From UBA1765 sp045615885 (lineage in GTDB: Bacteria > Fibrobacterota > Fibrobacteria > Fibrobacterales > Fibrobacteraceae), in the NCBI GenBank assembly GCA_045615885.1, contig JAZLFR010000010.1, positions 37,824-101,823 of the forward strand: 64,000 nt of DNA. The letters run 5' to 3'. Position numbers and translations under genes: made by a program. Positions 39,402 through 47,861 of the stretch are shown piece after piece. The number at the start of each line of letters is the position of its first letter. The stretch's first letter is position 1. Below the pieces are notes generated by a model, which saw nothing but the letters and a program-made list of their open reading frames with translations, was not told the DNA's origin and searched no databases.

Positions 39402-41270
39402 ATGCAAAGATTGCTCCGATTAAAAAAGACGCTTAGAAATAGTTCCATTACCGCAATTGCCGAAAGTTACAACGGTCAAAAGAATGAATTGCGCTATCGT
39501 GAATTGACTGCAGAAGAAATTGAAGCCCTAAAGGCAAACGGCAACCGCTGCGACAACTGGTCGCTTTTGCGCGTGGAACAGGCCTTTTCTCCGGAGCGAA
39601 TCCACAATTCCATCTTTATCGGCACAGTCTATCTGCCGGTTTTTTACGGCACGCTTTTGTTGCCGGGCGATGTTTCGTTCCCGACTGGCATCTATAATTC
39701 GCTCTTGCACAACTGCACCATCGAAAACGCACTGATTTACCGAGTGGCCATGCTTTCGAATGTCTATGTCAGCTGTGGCGCAGTTTTGCAGAATGTAGGC
39801 ACGCTTGTCTCCAGCGGCAAAATCCGTTACACGGCAACGCAGTCCATTGGCAACGAATGTGGCGGTCGTACCATTCGCGTATTCCCGGATATTTCTAACG
39901 AGCTTCTCGACATGCAGGTTACACAGACTCCTGCAGACGTGCTTGCCGAATACGGCAAGACACTCGATGCCTGGGAAGGCGAAGTGCGACTCCCGTTTGG
40001 CGTTGTTGGCCAGGGTGCTGTCATTTCAAATGTTTCCGTCATTCGAAACAGCGTAATCGGTTCCCACGCCCGCATCGAAGGGGCCGCAAAAATCAGAAAT
40101 TCCGTGGTGCTCAGTTCGCTCGAAGAAACGACTGGCGTCTATGATTCCGTGATTCTCGAAAATTCATTTGTGCAGGAATCCGTGATGCTTCATTCCTCTG
40201 CAATAGTGAAGGAATCCTGCATTTTAAAGCGTGCTAAAATTGGTAAAAAAGCCTTGGTGACATCGTCCGTGATTTCTGCAGGTTGCCATGTCGAAGAAGC
40301 CGAAGTTACCAATTCCTATGTTGGCCCGCTCGCACAGATGCATCATCACTCGCTTTTGATTGCTGCAGTTTGGCCGAGTGGCTGCGGCAACATCGGCTAT
40401 GGCGCAAATGTCGGAAGCAACCATACGGGGCGCAGGCCTGACCAGGAAATTCACCCGGGCCTTGGCATGTTCTTTGGCCTCGGCTGCAACGTGAAATTTC
40501 CGGCGAACTTCAAGGAAGCTCCGTATTCCATGATTGCGTCTGGCGTAACGACAATGCCGCAGCGCCTGCAAATGCCGTTCTCGCTCATTCTTGCCGGCTC
40601 CCCGCAAAAGTACAACCTGCCTGCCGGCATGAACGAAGTTGTGCCTGGCTGGGTGTTTGCCAAGAACCAGTATTCGCTTTCACGCAATTTGCACAAGTAC
40701 GCTTCGCGTGGCAAGGGTGCTGTGCCGTCTTCACTCTATGCGCTCTACTCTTCGCAGAATGTGAAGGCTGTCGCCTTGGCTTATGCAAAAATCCGCGATG
40801 TCAAAATTCAGGAAATCTACACTGAAAATGAAGTCCCGGGCCTTGGCAGCAACTACCTGCGCGAGCCGGTTCGTCAGCTTGCGCTAGTCGCCTACAAAAA
40901 TTATTTGGAACGCTATGTCCTCGATGCCGCTATCGCTGCGGTAGAGGCGGATCCGTCGCTTCTCATGCTTTCTCTCAAGGAAGTGCTCAAGAGCTTGCCC
41001 GCTGAACAGGTTAAAGAAAAAGTGCACCTGCAGGATTTGCCGACAACAATGCCCGAAGCAATCAAGCGTTACAGGGCCTTGTGCAAGGAATGGCACGATG
41101 GAATTTTGGCAGGGCTCGAAAGAGACCGCGCCCGCGGCCGTAAAATTTTTGACGACTACGACGCCGTGCATCCGGACGACAAGGACTTTTTGGACTATGT
41201 CCGTTCACAGTACGAAGAACAGATCCGCCGCACGAATGCGCTCCTTAAAGAAACGCGAGATGACGGATGA
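39402..41270 (+). CDS. DUF4954 family protein (left-handed beta-helix)
   Basis: 622 residues. The N-terminal two thirds consist of hexapeptide-like repeats ending in a left-handed beta-helix (VIRNSVIGSHARIEGAAKIR, NSVVLSSLEETTGVYDSVIL), like acyl- or nucleotidyl-transferases of the UDP-GlcNAc type; HHSLLIAAVWPSGCG and the NVGSNHTGRRPDQEI block are family-specific. The C-terminal third is helical (about 490-622). No signal peptide. The family is seen in Bacteroidota and Fibrobacterota and its reaction is unknown. The stop overlaps the next gene by 4 bp. Confidence 0.85.
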   Translation: MQRLLRLKKTLRNSSITAIAESYNGQKNELRYRELTAEEIEALKANGNRCDNWSLLRVEQAFSPERIHNSIFIGTVYLPVFYGTLLLPGDVSFPTGIYNSLLHNCTIENALIYRVAMLSNVYVSCGAVLQNVGTLVSSGKIRYTATQSIGNECGGRTIRVFPDISNELLDMQVTQTPADVLAEYGKTLDAWEGEVRLPFGVVGQGAVISNVSVIRNSVIGSHARIEGAAKIRNSVVLSSLEETTGVYDSVILENSFVQESVMLHSSAIVKESCILKRAKIGKKALVTSSVISAGCHVEEAEVTNSYVGPLAQMHHHSLLIAAVWPSGCGNIGYGANVGSNHTGRRPDQEIHPGLGMFFGLGCNVKFPANFKEAPYSMIASGVTTMPQRLQMPFSLILAGSPQKYNLPAGMNEVVPGWVFAKNQYSLSRNLHKYASRGKGAVPSSLYALYSSQNVKAVALAYAKIRDVKIQEIYTENEVPGLGSNYLREPVRQLALVAYKNYLERYVLDAAIAAVEADPSLLMLSLKEVLKSLPAEQVKEKVHLQDLPTTMPEAIKRYRALCKEWHDGILAGLERDRARGRKIFDDYDAVHPDDKDFLDYVRSQYEEQIRRTNALLKETRDDG

Positions 41271-41827
41271 TCTATACGCTGATTGCACTGCTTGCCCTGG
41301 AATTAGCATTCCGCATATTCCTGGAAATCCGTGAAGCGAGGCTCTTTGGAAAGTTGGTGCCGCTTGCACTCTTTCGCTGCATTCCCTTGCTTAACGATTT
41401 CATTCCGCTGCCAGAAAAGTCTCTTGAAGGCGGAGTGCAAGAAAAACGCAACGAAAAATTCGTGGAGATGCACGAGCTTGCCCACATGCAAAAACATCAC
41501 TTTTTGCTCCGCAACATGGCGAAGGCAAGTTTCTATTCCCTGATGGTCCTGATGATTGTCGTGCAGCTGAACTCCCTGCAAATGGGGCTGCTCGAAATAG
41601 TGCTCTGGTTCCATTTGGCAAATTTTGCCTTTAGAATTTTCTATCACTTCTTATGTTGGCAGCAAGAAGCCGAAGCTGATGATTTTGCGGCACAAAAGCT
41701 TGGCAAGTACGAAGCACGCAAGGAACTTTCGCGCCTTGCAAAAACGGAACGCCCGATGAGCGTGCTCTTTGCCTTTGTCTATAGGGAACACCAGCCGGCT
41801 GCAAAACGCCGCGCAAAGTATCAATAA
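41267..41827 (+). CDS. M48/M56-like membrane zinc metallopeptidase
   Basis: 186 residues. N-terminal membrane helix (IYTLIALLALELAFRIFL), zinc motif HELAHMQKHH (HExxH, about residues 69-73), two membrane helices (MVLMIVVQLNSLQMGLLEIV, ALWFHLANFAF region), and the downstream metal ligand EAEADDFAAQKLG typical of HtpX/M48 enzymes. Shorter than HtpX. It begins inside the DUF4954 stop codon region (ATGA overlap) so it is probably coupled. Substrate unknown; envelope protein quality control is a reasonable guess. Confidence 0.8.
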   Translation: MIYTLIALLALELAFRIFLEIREARLFGKLVPLALFRCIPLLNDFIPLPEKSLEGGVQEKRNEKFVEMHELAHMQKHHFLLRNMAKASFYSLMVLMIVVQLNSLQMGLLEIVLWFHLANFAFRIFYHFLCWQQEAEADDFAAQKLGKYEARKELSRLAKTERPMSVLFAFVYREHQPAAKRRAKYQ

Positions 41828-41892
41828 TCCCCTAGTTTTTGCATTTTCATTCTCGTTACATTATTGGAAACTTTCATGAAAGGAGGTTTCTT

Positions 41893-42276
41893 ATGAAAGA
41901 GTTGAAAATTATGCAGTGCGAACGTTGCGGCAACATTGTCGTATTCCTGCAGGATTCCGGAATGCCGCTCATTTGCTGTGGGCAAAAAATGAAGGAACTC
42001 GTTCCGAATACGGTGGAAGCATCCTTCGACAAGCATGTGCCGGTGGTAAAACACCAGGGAACACATTTCGAAGTATGCATTGGCTCCGAGGAGCACCCGA
42101 TGACTACGGAGCACCATATTGAATGGATTGTCTTGCAGTTTGAAAACGGCTTTAGGCAAAAGTGCCTGCATGTGGGCGACAAGCCAAAGGCCAGCTTTGA
42201 CTTGCAGGAGGGCGATGTGCCTGTTGCGGTGTTTGCGTACTGCAACCTGCATGGGCTTTGGAAAACGGTGATCTAA
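41893..42276 (+). CDS. Desulfoferrodoxin (superoxide reductase)
   Basis: 127 residues from ATG 41893 with AAGGAGG at 41880-41886. The N-terminal rubredoxin-like Fe(Cys)4 site is CERCGN ... ICCGQKM, and the catalytic Fe(His)4Cys centre is formed by HVPVV, HFEVCIGSEEHPMTTEHH and the C-terminal CNLHGLWK. It reduces superoxide to peroxide in the cytoplasm of anaerobes. Together with the rubrerythrin at 63058 it forms an oxygen-defence pair. Followed by a terminator. Confidence 0.96.
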   Translation: MKELKIMQCERCGNIVVFLQDSGMPLICCGQKMKELVPNTVEASFDKHVPVVKHQGTHFEVCIGSEEHPMTTEHHIEWIVLQFENGFRQKCLHVGDKPKASFDLQEGDVPVAVFAYCNLHGLWKTVI

Positions 42277-42316
42277 AAAAAGAACGGCGGCCGCAAATGC
42301 GACCGCCGTTCTTAAA
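42274..42316. terminator. Bidirectional terminator
   Basis: AAAAAAAGAACGGCGG, 12-base loop, CCGCCGTTCTT between the desulfoferrodoxin and GltD-like genes. Confidence 0.88.
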
Positions 42317-42331
42317 GCTAGGCTCTCGCGA

Positions 42332-43786
42332 CTAGACGAGTGCTGCGTGGATTGCTGCAGCTGCCTGGCGACCGGTCTTCATGGCCATTACAACGGTGAG
42401 CGGGCCGTGCATGGCGTCGCCGCCGGTGTATACGTTCTGCATGGTTGTTTCGCCGGTAAGCGGATCCTTCACTACGAAGGTGCCGTTGCGGTTTGTATCA
42501 AGGCCTGCTGTGGTATCCTTGATTTCTGGAGAAACTTTGCTACCGATTGCAAGAACAACAGTGTCGCAATCAATGGTTTCGCTCTTGCCTTCGATCTTTA
42601 CCGGACGTGGACGGCCCTGTTCGTCAGGTTCACCAAGTTCGAACAAGTCAAGCTTGGCTTGAGCTACGCGGCCGTTTGCATCTGCAACGAATTCAGACGG
42701 ATTATGGAGTTCAAGAATCTGAACGCCTTCTTCAAGGATCTCCTTGATTTCTGCCTTGCAGGCTGGCATTTCGGCCTGGGTTCTACGGTAAACAACGCGA
42801 ACGTTTTCTGCACCAAGGCGATAAGCCATGCGGCTTGCGTCCATGGCAACATTACCGCCGCCGACAACAATCACGTTCTTGCCAGATTCGATTGCTTCGC
42901 CGCGGTTTGCCTTCTTCAAGTATTCTTCTGCAGTGTAGACGCACTTGAGGTCTTCGCCCGGAACGCCGGTCTTCATTGCAAGAGCAGCGCCGTTTCCAAG
43001 GAACACTGCATCGAATTCCTTGAGCAATGCTTCTATGGTAATATCCTTGCCGACAGTTACGCCCATCTTGCATTCAATGCCCATCTTCGGGAGGATTGCG
43101 TATTCGTAATCCACGATTTCCTTTGGAAGGCGGAATTCAGGAATGCCGTAGCGGAGCACGCCGCCAAGAAGATCGTAGCTTTCAAAAACGACAACTTCGT
43201 GACCGAGCTTGCGAAGGTCAACTGCCGCTGCAAAGCCAGAAGGACCAGAACCGACGACTGCTACGCGCTTGCCTGTAGTTGGGGCAACTTCTGGAGTCTT
43301 TTTGCCACCGAGATTCTTGCGCTCGTAATCTGCACAGAAACGTTCGAGAGCACCCATCTTGATACCCTTAGTCGGGTCCTTAAGGCTCTTGCCCATGGCG
43401 CAGTTAGACTGGCACTGCTTTTCGTGCGGGCAGACGCGGCTGCAGATGCTTGGCAAAAGAGTGTTATCGCGAATGATGTTGATTGCAGTCTGGAAGTCAC
43501 CTGCTGCAACGTATTCAAGATATTCAGGAATCGGCATGCCGATTGGGCAAGCTGCGGTGCAGAATGGCTTTTTACACTTCATGCAGCGGCTTGCTTCTAC
43601 GCGAGCCTGTGCTTCGGTATAACCGAGAGCAGCTTCCTTCATGTTTGTGCGGTTTTCCTTCAAGTCAAGTTCTGCGGGGTATTGTGGGGCAATGCCAAGC
43701 TTGTCTTTCAATGTGAGCGCAGGGAGTGCCTGGATGCGTTCAAGCTCTGCCTTTGCGGCCTCGTTAAGGGCTGCAGAATCGTGCAT
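42332..43786 (-). CDS. Glutamate synthase small-subunit-type (GltD-like) oxidoreductase
   Basis: 484 residues from MHDSAALNEAAKAELERIQA. N-terminal iron-sulfur domain with CMKCKKPFCTAACPIGMPI and CSRVCPHEKQCQSNCAMG (two 4Fe-4S sites), FAD motif VAVVGSGPSGFAAAVDL, NADPH motif VIVVGGGNVAMDASRMAYRL and the GGDAMHGPLTVVMAMKTGRQ end. It passes electrons from NADPH to a partner, normally the GltB subunit for glutamate formation. No GltB lies nearby; in several anaerobes such stand-alone proteins (GltA-type, NfnB-like) have other partners. ATG 43786 is chosen as homologous start. Confidence 0.9.
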   Translation of the reverse strand: MHDSAALNEAAKAELERIQALPALTLKDKLGIAPQYPAELDLKENRTNMKEAALGYTEAQARVEASRCMKCKKPFCTAACPIGMPIPEYLEYVAAGDFQTAINIIRDNTLLPSICSRVCPHEKQCQSNCAMGKSLKDPTKGIKMGALERFCADYERKNLGGKKTPEVAPTTGKRVAVVGSGPSGFAAAVDLRKLGHEVVVFESYDLLGGVLRYGIPEFRLPKEIVDYEYAILPKMGIECKMGVTVGKDITIEALLKEFDAVFLGNGAALAMKTGVPGEDLKCVYTAEEYLKKANRGEAIESGKNVIVVGGGNVAMDASRMAYRLGAENVRVVYRRTQAEMPACKAEIKEILEEGVQILELHNPSEFVADANGRVAQAKLDLFELGEPDEQGRPRPVKIEGKSETIDCDTVVLAIGSKVSPEIKDTTAGLDTNRNGTFVVKDPLTGETTMQNVYTGGDAMHGPLTVVMAMKTGRQAAAAIHAALV

Positions 43787-43946
43787 AAAATTACCTATCC
43801 AAATTTTGTGAAAATGAAAAATTTTACATAATATAGCTACAATCAAAGTAATTGTAAAATGCGTTTGCAAGAATGTTGCCGGTATTGACTATTAGAAATA
43901 GTTTGGCTTTTCACTTTTGTGAATTAATTGAATGTATATTTGAATT

Positions 43947-44510
43947 ATGAAATACTTTTTGTTATTTGTTGTCTTAGCTTTTTTTGCATGCTCTGATGAT
44001 GCATCGAACGGAATTTCAACATCCCCTGTAGAGGCAGTATCGTCATCAGCGAAATCGGATATTTTAAGCAGTAGCTCCATTGCAGAACCTCAAAGTTCTT
44101 CTTCGGAGTCATTCGATACTGAATGGAATCAGGCTAGGTTGACCTGGTATGAATCTTACCCGGAAGAAGGCAGCGAAGAATGCATAGAATATAATGGCTG
44201 TGAATGGGCCGGTTGGTTTGCCGGATTAAATGACCAGCAGACAAGGGAATGGGTTGCCGAAAACAACATTATTGCAGTTCACGAAAAGGACTGGGAAGCG
44301 TATAAGTTAAAGACATTCCGCTTGCGCAAGAATGGACATGAAATAGATGCTGTCGTTTATGACATGTGCTCTGATAGCGATTGTGACGGATGCTGTACAA
44401 AGAACGCGGGAACCATAGGTTTTTTGATTGACATTGAAACGAATACAAAGAGCCGTTTTGGAAATCAGGGTTCTGGTGTTGTAGAATGGATTTGCCTGGA
44501 TTGCGAGTAG
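43947..44510 (+). CDS. Expansin/barwin-like lipoprotein
   Basis: 187 residues. Lipobox LAFFAC (Cys at about 15), a Ser-rich spacer (about 31-55), then a double-psi beta-barrel-like domain: RLTWYESYPEEG, ECIEYNGCEWAGWFAGL, VAVYDMCSDSDCDGCC-like block (VYDMCSDSDCDGCCTKNAG) and LIDIETNTKSRFG. Six or more cysteines suggest disulfides. Similar domains are found in expansins and barwin-type proteins that loosen or bind plant polysaccharide without hydrolysis. Located 5 bp before a DUF4874/DUF4832 gene, likely in one operon. Function inferred. Confidence 0.62.
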   Translation: MKYFLLFVVLAFFACSDDASNGISTSPVEAVSSSAKSDILSSSSIAEPQSSSSESFDTEWNQARLTWYESYPEEGSEECIEYNGCEWAGWFAGLNDQQTREWVAENNIIAVHEKDWEAYKLKTFRLRKNGHEIDAVVYDMCSDSDCDGCCTKNAGTIGFLIDIETNTKSRFGNQGSGVVEWICLDCE

Positions 44511-44515
44511 GAACT

Positions 44516-46153
44516 ATGAAAAAAATTTTGGGAATTCTTGGCGCCTTGTTTTTTGTTGCACCTCTTTTTGCAGGTACGCTTGTTTTGCAGGATTTGGATT
44601 ATTCAGACAAAATGCAGACCTTGCCAAATTATGATCGTGGATTTTATAGGCCGCAAGTTCTGCATCTAAAGCCGAGCGGCACAAAGCCCGTTGAAAAGCC
44701 CTATGGCAAACTGCTCCACCTTCGTGCAGAAATTTCGGAATTCAGCAGCAGCGCATGGCTCAGTGCAAACGGCACGGATACAACGCGAGGCGTTTCGCAG
44801 GACTTGACGGAAGATGCGTTGAATGTTTTGCAGACTAGCTTCGATAATATTCGCGCCTATGGCGGTAAAGTCATAGTCCGTATTTGCTATGACCCCTGGT
44901 ATAACGGCAGGCGCAACGTTACTCCGGAACATGAGTGGGTGCTGAAGCATGTGAAGCAGCTTGCTCCTGTACTCAGTAAAAATACTGATGTGATTATGGC
45001 TCTTGAAATGGGCATGCATGGTGCATACGGCGAAATGCATAGCGATACGGCGATTACTTACCCGCACGTTGCCGAGGCTGTCAATACCATGCTTCAAAAC
45101 ACGCCACCGGAATTAAAGATCCTGACTCGCACCGGTAACTATTCTGCCGCGGTGCTTGGCTTTGAAAACTGGGGCAAGGATTTTTACATAGACGGTCCCG
45201 AGTTCAAGCGCATTGCCGAAGCCAAGGGCGATACCATGTACCGTGTAGGCATGTTCAATGACGGCTACCTTGGAACGCAATATGACTATGGAACATGGGG
45301 CGCAGATTGCAACAGTTCAATTTGCCGCGAAGAAGGCGTTGCCTGGCTTGAAAAGTACAGCATCAACATGCCTTATGGCGGTGAAGCGCTTACGACGGCT
45401 AGCGGTTACCAGGTCATAAATACTCCGGAGTTCTTGGCATACGAAGGCTTTAGAACGCATACGAGCTATTTGAACATTGAATGGAATTACAACTTGATCA
45501 ACAGCTGGAAGGAAGTGCAGTTCAAGGGCAAGGATTTTGAATATGACAATGCCGTGACAGGATTCAAATATGTAGAAGACCATTTGGGATACCGCTATGT
45601 TTTGCGTGAGTCAAAATTGATAGATACCGTTGATGCTTCTGGAATGTTCAAGGCTGCGTTAAAAATCCAGAATGTTGGCTTTGGCAACTTGACTCAAAAA
45701 ACGCCCACCAGAATTTTGCTTGTAAAAGATGTTGGCGATGATGACGTATGCCCAGAAATTGATTCTGTAGAAGTGTCTGATGTTGACTTTATGAATGTTC
45801 ATAGTCGAACAATCGCTGTAAATGGCGGCGACACATCCATGACCTTCGATGGCACAAACGATGTTGAATTTGAAACTAAAATTTCGGGCGATGGCCTGTA
45901 TAATGTGATTTTAAAAGTCGGGAACATTGCCTTTGCAAATGACCGTAAAAATCTTTATTGCGACGATGACTTGAAAGGTGTGTATCTGGGCAAAGTCTTT
46001 GTGGACCCAGCGAAGGAACCGCCGCAGGGAATTGCAAAAGTCAGGAATGTAAACGGCAAAAATCATGGCGTTTTTGTTAAGCGTAAGAATCAAAAAATTC
46101 TCATTCAAGAGGGCGAACGAGAATTCAGTATAAATGGCACGAAGGGGCGCTAG
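44516..46153 (+). CDS. Secreted DUF4874/DUF4832 protein
   Basis: 545 residues from ATG 44516. Signal peptide ending LFAG. DUF4874 spans about 30-190 (NYDRGFYRPQVLHLKP, GGKVIVRICYDPWYNGR, IMALEMGMHGAYGEMHSD), a TIM-barrel-like region; DUF4832 follows (about 200-380; IDGPEFKRI, MPYGGEALTTASGYQVINTP). A short basic C-terminal tail, GIAKV ... EREFSINGTKGR, resembles the end of the GH9 enzyme. Such proteins are probably extracellular carbohydrate-active proteins of unknown substrate. Co-directional with the expansin-like lipoprotein. Confidence 0.85.
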   Translation: MKKILGILGALFFVAPLFAGTLVLQDLDYSDKMQTLPNYDRGFYRPQVLHLKPSGTKPVEKPYGKLLHLRAEISEFSSSAWLSANGTDTTRGVSQDLTEDALNVLQTSFDNIRAYGGKVIVRICYDPWYNGRRNVTPEHEWVLKHVKQLAPVLSKNTDVIMALEMGMHGAYGEMHSDTAITYPHVAEAVNTMLQNTPPELKILTRTGNYSAAVLGFENWGKDFYIDGPEFKRIAEAKGDTMYRVGMFNDGYLGTQYDYGTWGADCNSSICREEGVAWLEKYSINMPYGGEALTTASGYQVINTPEFLAYEGFRTHTSYLNIEWNYNLINSWKEVQFKGKDFEYDNAVTGFKYVEDHLGYRYVLRESKLIDTVDASGMFKAALKIQNVGFGNLTQKTPTRILLVKDVGDDDVCPEIDSVEVSDVDFMNVHSRTIAVNGGDTSMTFDGTNDVEFETKISGDGLYNVILKVGNIAFANDRKNLYCDDDLKGVYLGKVFVDPAKEPPQGIAKVRNVNGKNHGVFVKRKNQKILIQEGEREFSINGTKGR

Positions 46154-46158
46154 AAAAA

Positions 46159-46434
46159 TTAGGCCTTGTATTGGGTAAGCGTGTAAACGATGCTTAAAAG
46201 AACTGTTGCTGCACCTGAGCCGAGTTTGACTTCTTCGCTTATGTTCATTTCAAGATAAATGCCAAGGGCAGTTGTTATTCCGTAAACAATCCCGAAGGTG
46301 AGGGCTCCGCAGACGGTAGCGACAAGCGTAAATTGTAGGCCTTTCAGCAAAAACGACTTGAGACTCCACGACTGATTCCTCATCGGGTCGCGAATTTTGC
46401 CGGTTTTGTAATAGTGAAGGTCTCTTGCAGCCAT
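46159..46434 (-). CDS. Small membrane protein, uncharacterised
   Basis: 91 residues with a basic N-terminus (MAARDLHYYKTGKIRDPMRN) and two hydrophobic helices (FTLVATVCGALTFGIVYGI and a shorter one near SGAATVLLSIVYTL). No known family. Convergent with the 44516 gene with only 5 bp between stops. The 165-bp gap upstream is shared with the divergent ECF sigma operon. Confidence 0.65.
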   Translation of the reverse strand: MAARDLHYYKTGKIRDPMRNQSWSLKSFLLKGLQFTLVATVCGALTFGIVYGITTALGIYLEMNISEEVKLGSGAATVLLSIVYTLTQYKA

Positions 46435-46599
46435 ATCCGTTAATGTATATTATTTTTGCAAAAAAGAAATATTTTAAGTTGAAATAATGCTCAAAAGAGC
46501 TCTATTTTGAAATAGTTTCTGTTGAGAAGGCTAATTTTGATTTGACAAAATCCTAAATTATCGGGTGACATTTTTATACCCTTCGGGTGTTCTATAGGT

Positions 46600-47100
46600 A
46601 TGAATAGGAACGATATTGCAGACAGACAGGCCTTTTCCGAGGTTTACGAGAAGTTTGCTCCGATGGTTTTTCGTCGGTGTTGCTCTCTTTTAAAGGATGA
46701 GTCCGAGGCTGCTGATATTATGCAGAACGTATTTCTGAGAATTTATTCTTCATGGAAATCTCTGGATATGTCGTCTCCATCCAGTTTGCTATGGAATACT
46801 GCAACAAGGCTTTGCTTGAACCGTATTCGAGACAAGGCTCGCCGTGGTTTGCAAACACAAACGGAAGATTTACTTTTGCAAATTGCTTGCGTTGACGATG
46901 CTTATGAAAACGAGGCCAAGAGCATTCTTACAAGGCTGTTTTCGAAGGAACCGGAATCTAGCAGGACCATGGCTGTGCTCCATTTTATCGATGGAATGAC
47001 TCTTGAAGAAACTGCAGAGGCTGTTGGCCTTTCTGTAAGTGGCGTTCGCAAACGCCTGCGTGGTTTACAAGGCAAGCTCAAAAACCTGGAGGTTGTATAA
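46600..47100 (+). CDS. ECF-type RNA polymerase sigma factor
   Basis: 166 residues with regions 2 and 4 only: FSEVYEKFAPMVFRRCCSLL and ADIMQNVFLRIYSSW (region 2), AVLHFIDGMTLEETAEAVGL and VSGVRKRLRGL (region 4). It directs RNA polymerase to extracytoplasmic-stress-type promoters. First gene of a tight operon: its TAA overlaps the next ATG by one base (TAATG). Upstream, TTGACA at 46537-46542 may be part of its promoter, and a short inverted repeat ACCC-TTC-GGGT lies just before the start. Confidence 0.92.
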   Translation: MNRNDIADRQAFSEVYEKFAPMVFRRCCSLLKDESEAADIMQNVFLRIYSSWKSLDMSSPSSLLWNTATRLCLNRIRDKARRGLQTQTEDLLLQIACVDDAYENEAKSILTRLFSKEPESSRTMAVLHFIDGMTLEETAEAVGLSVSGVRKRLRGLQGKLKNLEVV

Positions 47101-47861
47101 TGAACGATTTAAAACTGGAACGTTACCTGGCCGGTGACCTTTCTGCAGCAGAAATGCGGGAACTTGCAAATCGAGAAAAGAATGATGATTTGTTCCATGC
47201 CCGTTGTGAAGAACTTCGTAAGCAGAATGAATCTATTTTGAGTGGGCATCCTTTTTACGAGCTGGAAGAACGCCTGGAACCAAATGTTATTGACGTGGCA
47301 ACTCAAAAGCTACGTTTTTACAAGATGGCTATTGCGGCGGCCTTTGTGTTTACCTTTGGAAGCGTCGCAATGTTTGCTTTGCTTGAAAAATCCGGTGAAA
47401 CTGTCGTGATGCCTGCCCAGGTTGCAGAGGTTTCTGCAACGCAAAATGTTGCCATGGCTGATACCCGAATCAAGGGCATGAGTGCTCGCCTTGAAATTTG
47501 GCGCAAGAACGGTACTGGCATTGAGCAACTCGCCGATAATAGCGTTGCCCACGAAAATGATGAATTGCAGCTCCGTTACCTTGTCCCCGAAAAATGCTTT
47601 GGCATGCTTTTTAGCATGGACGGCAATGGTACGTTGACATTGCACCTTGGCAATAACAATGAAGCGATTGAGCTTGAGCCGGGCAAAATGATTTCACTGC
47701 CGTTTGCATACAAGCTTGATAACGCTCCTCATTTTGAAAAGTTCTTTTTGTTGACTTCCAGGAATGCCTTTGGTGTGGTAAATAATGATGTGGATGCAAC
47801 TCTTGGGCAAGATGGCGTTGAGGTGACTGCCATTACGCTTGCAAAGGAAGGGGGCAACTAA
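47100..47861 (+). CDS. Putative membrane anti-sigma factor
   Basis: 253 residues. A cytoplasmic N-terminus of about 75 residues (LERYLAGDLSAAEMRELANR, of the zf-HC2-like anti-sigma layout but without the zinc HxxxCxxC ligands), one membrane helix (MAIAAAFVFTFGSVAMFALL, about 77-96), and an extracytoplasmic domain with LEIWRKNGTGIEQLADN and YLVPEKCFGMLFSMDGNG. The gene is sandwiched with 1-bp overlaps between the ECF factor and the caspase-like gene. Role as anti-sigma is inferred from topology and position. The C-terminal domain may sense an envelope signal. Confidence 0.72.
   Translation: MNDLKLERYLAGDLSAAEMRELANREKNDDLFHARCEELRKQNESILSGHPFYELEERLEPNVIDVATQKLRFYKMAIAAAFVFTFGSVAMFALLEKSGETVVMPAQVAEVSATQNVAMADTRIKGMSARLEIWRKNGTGIEQLADNSVAHENDELQLRYLVPEKCFGMLFSMDGNGTLTLHLGNNNEAIELEPGKMISLPFAYKLDNAPHFEKFFLLTSRNAFGVVNNDVDATLGQDGVEVTAITLAKEGGN

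Noticed and set aside
42347..43831. 494-residue open frame on the plus strand
   Set aside because: Antisense to the GltD-like gene, which has two iron-sulfur, FAD and NADPH motifs.
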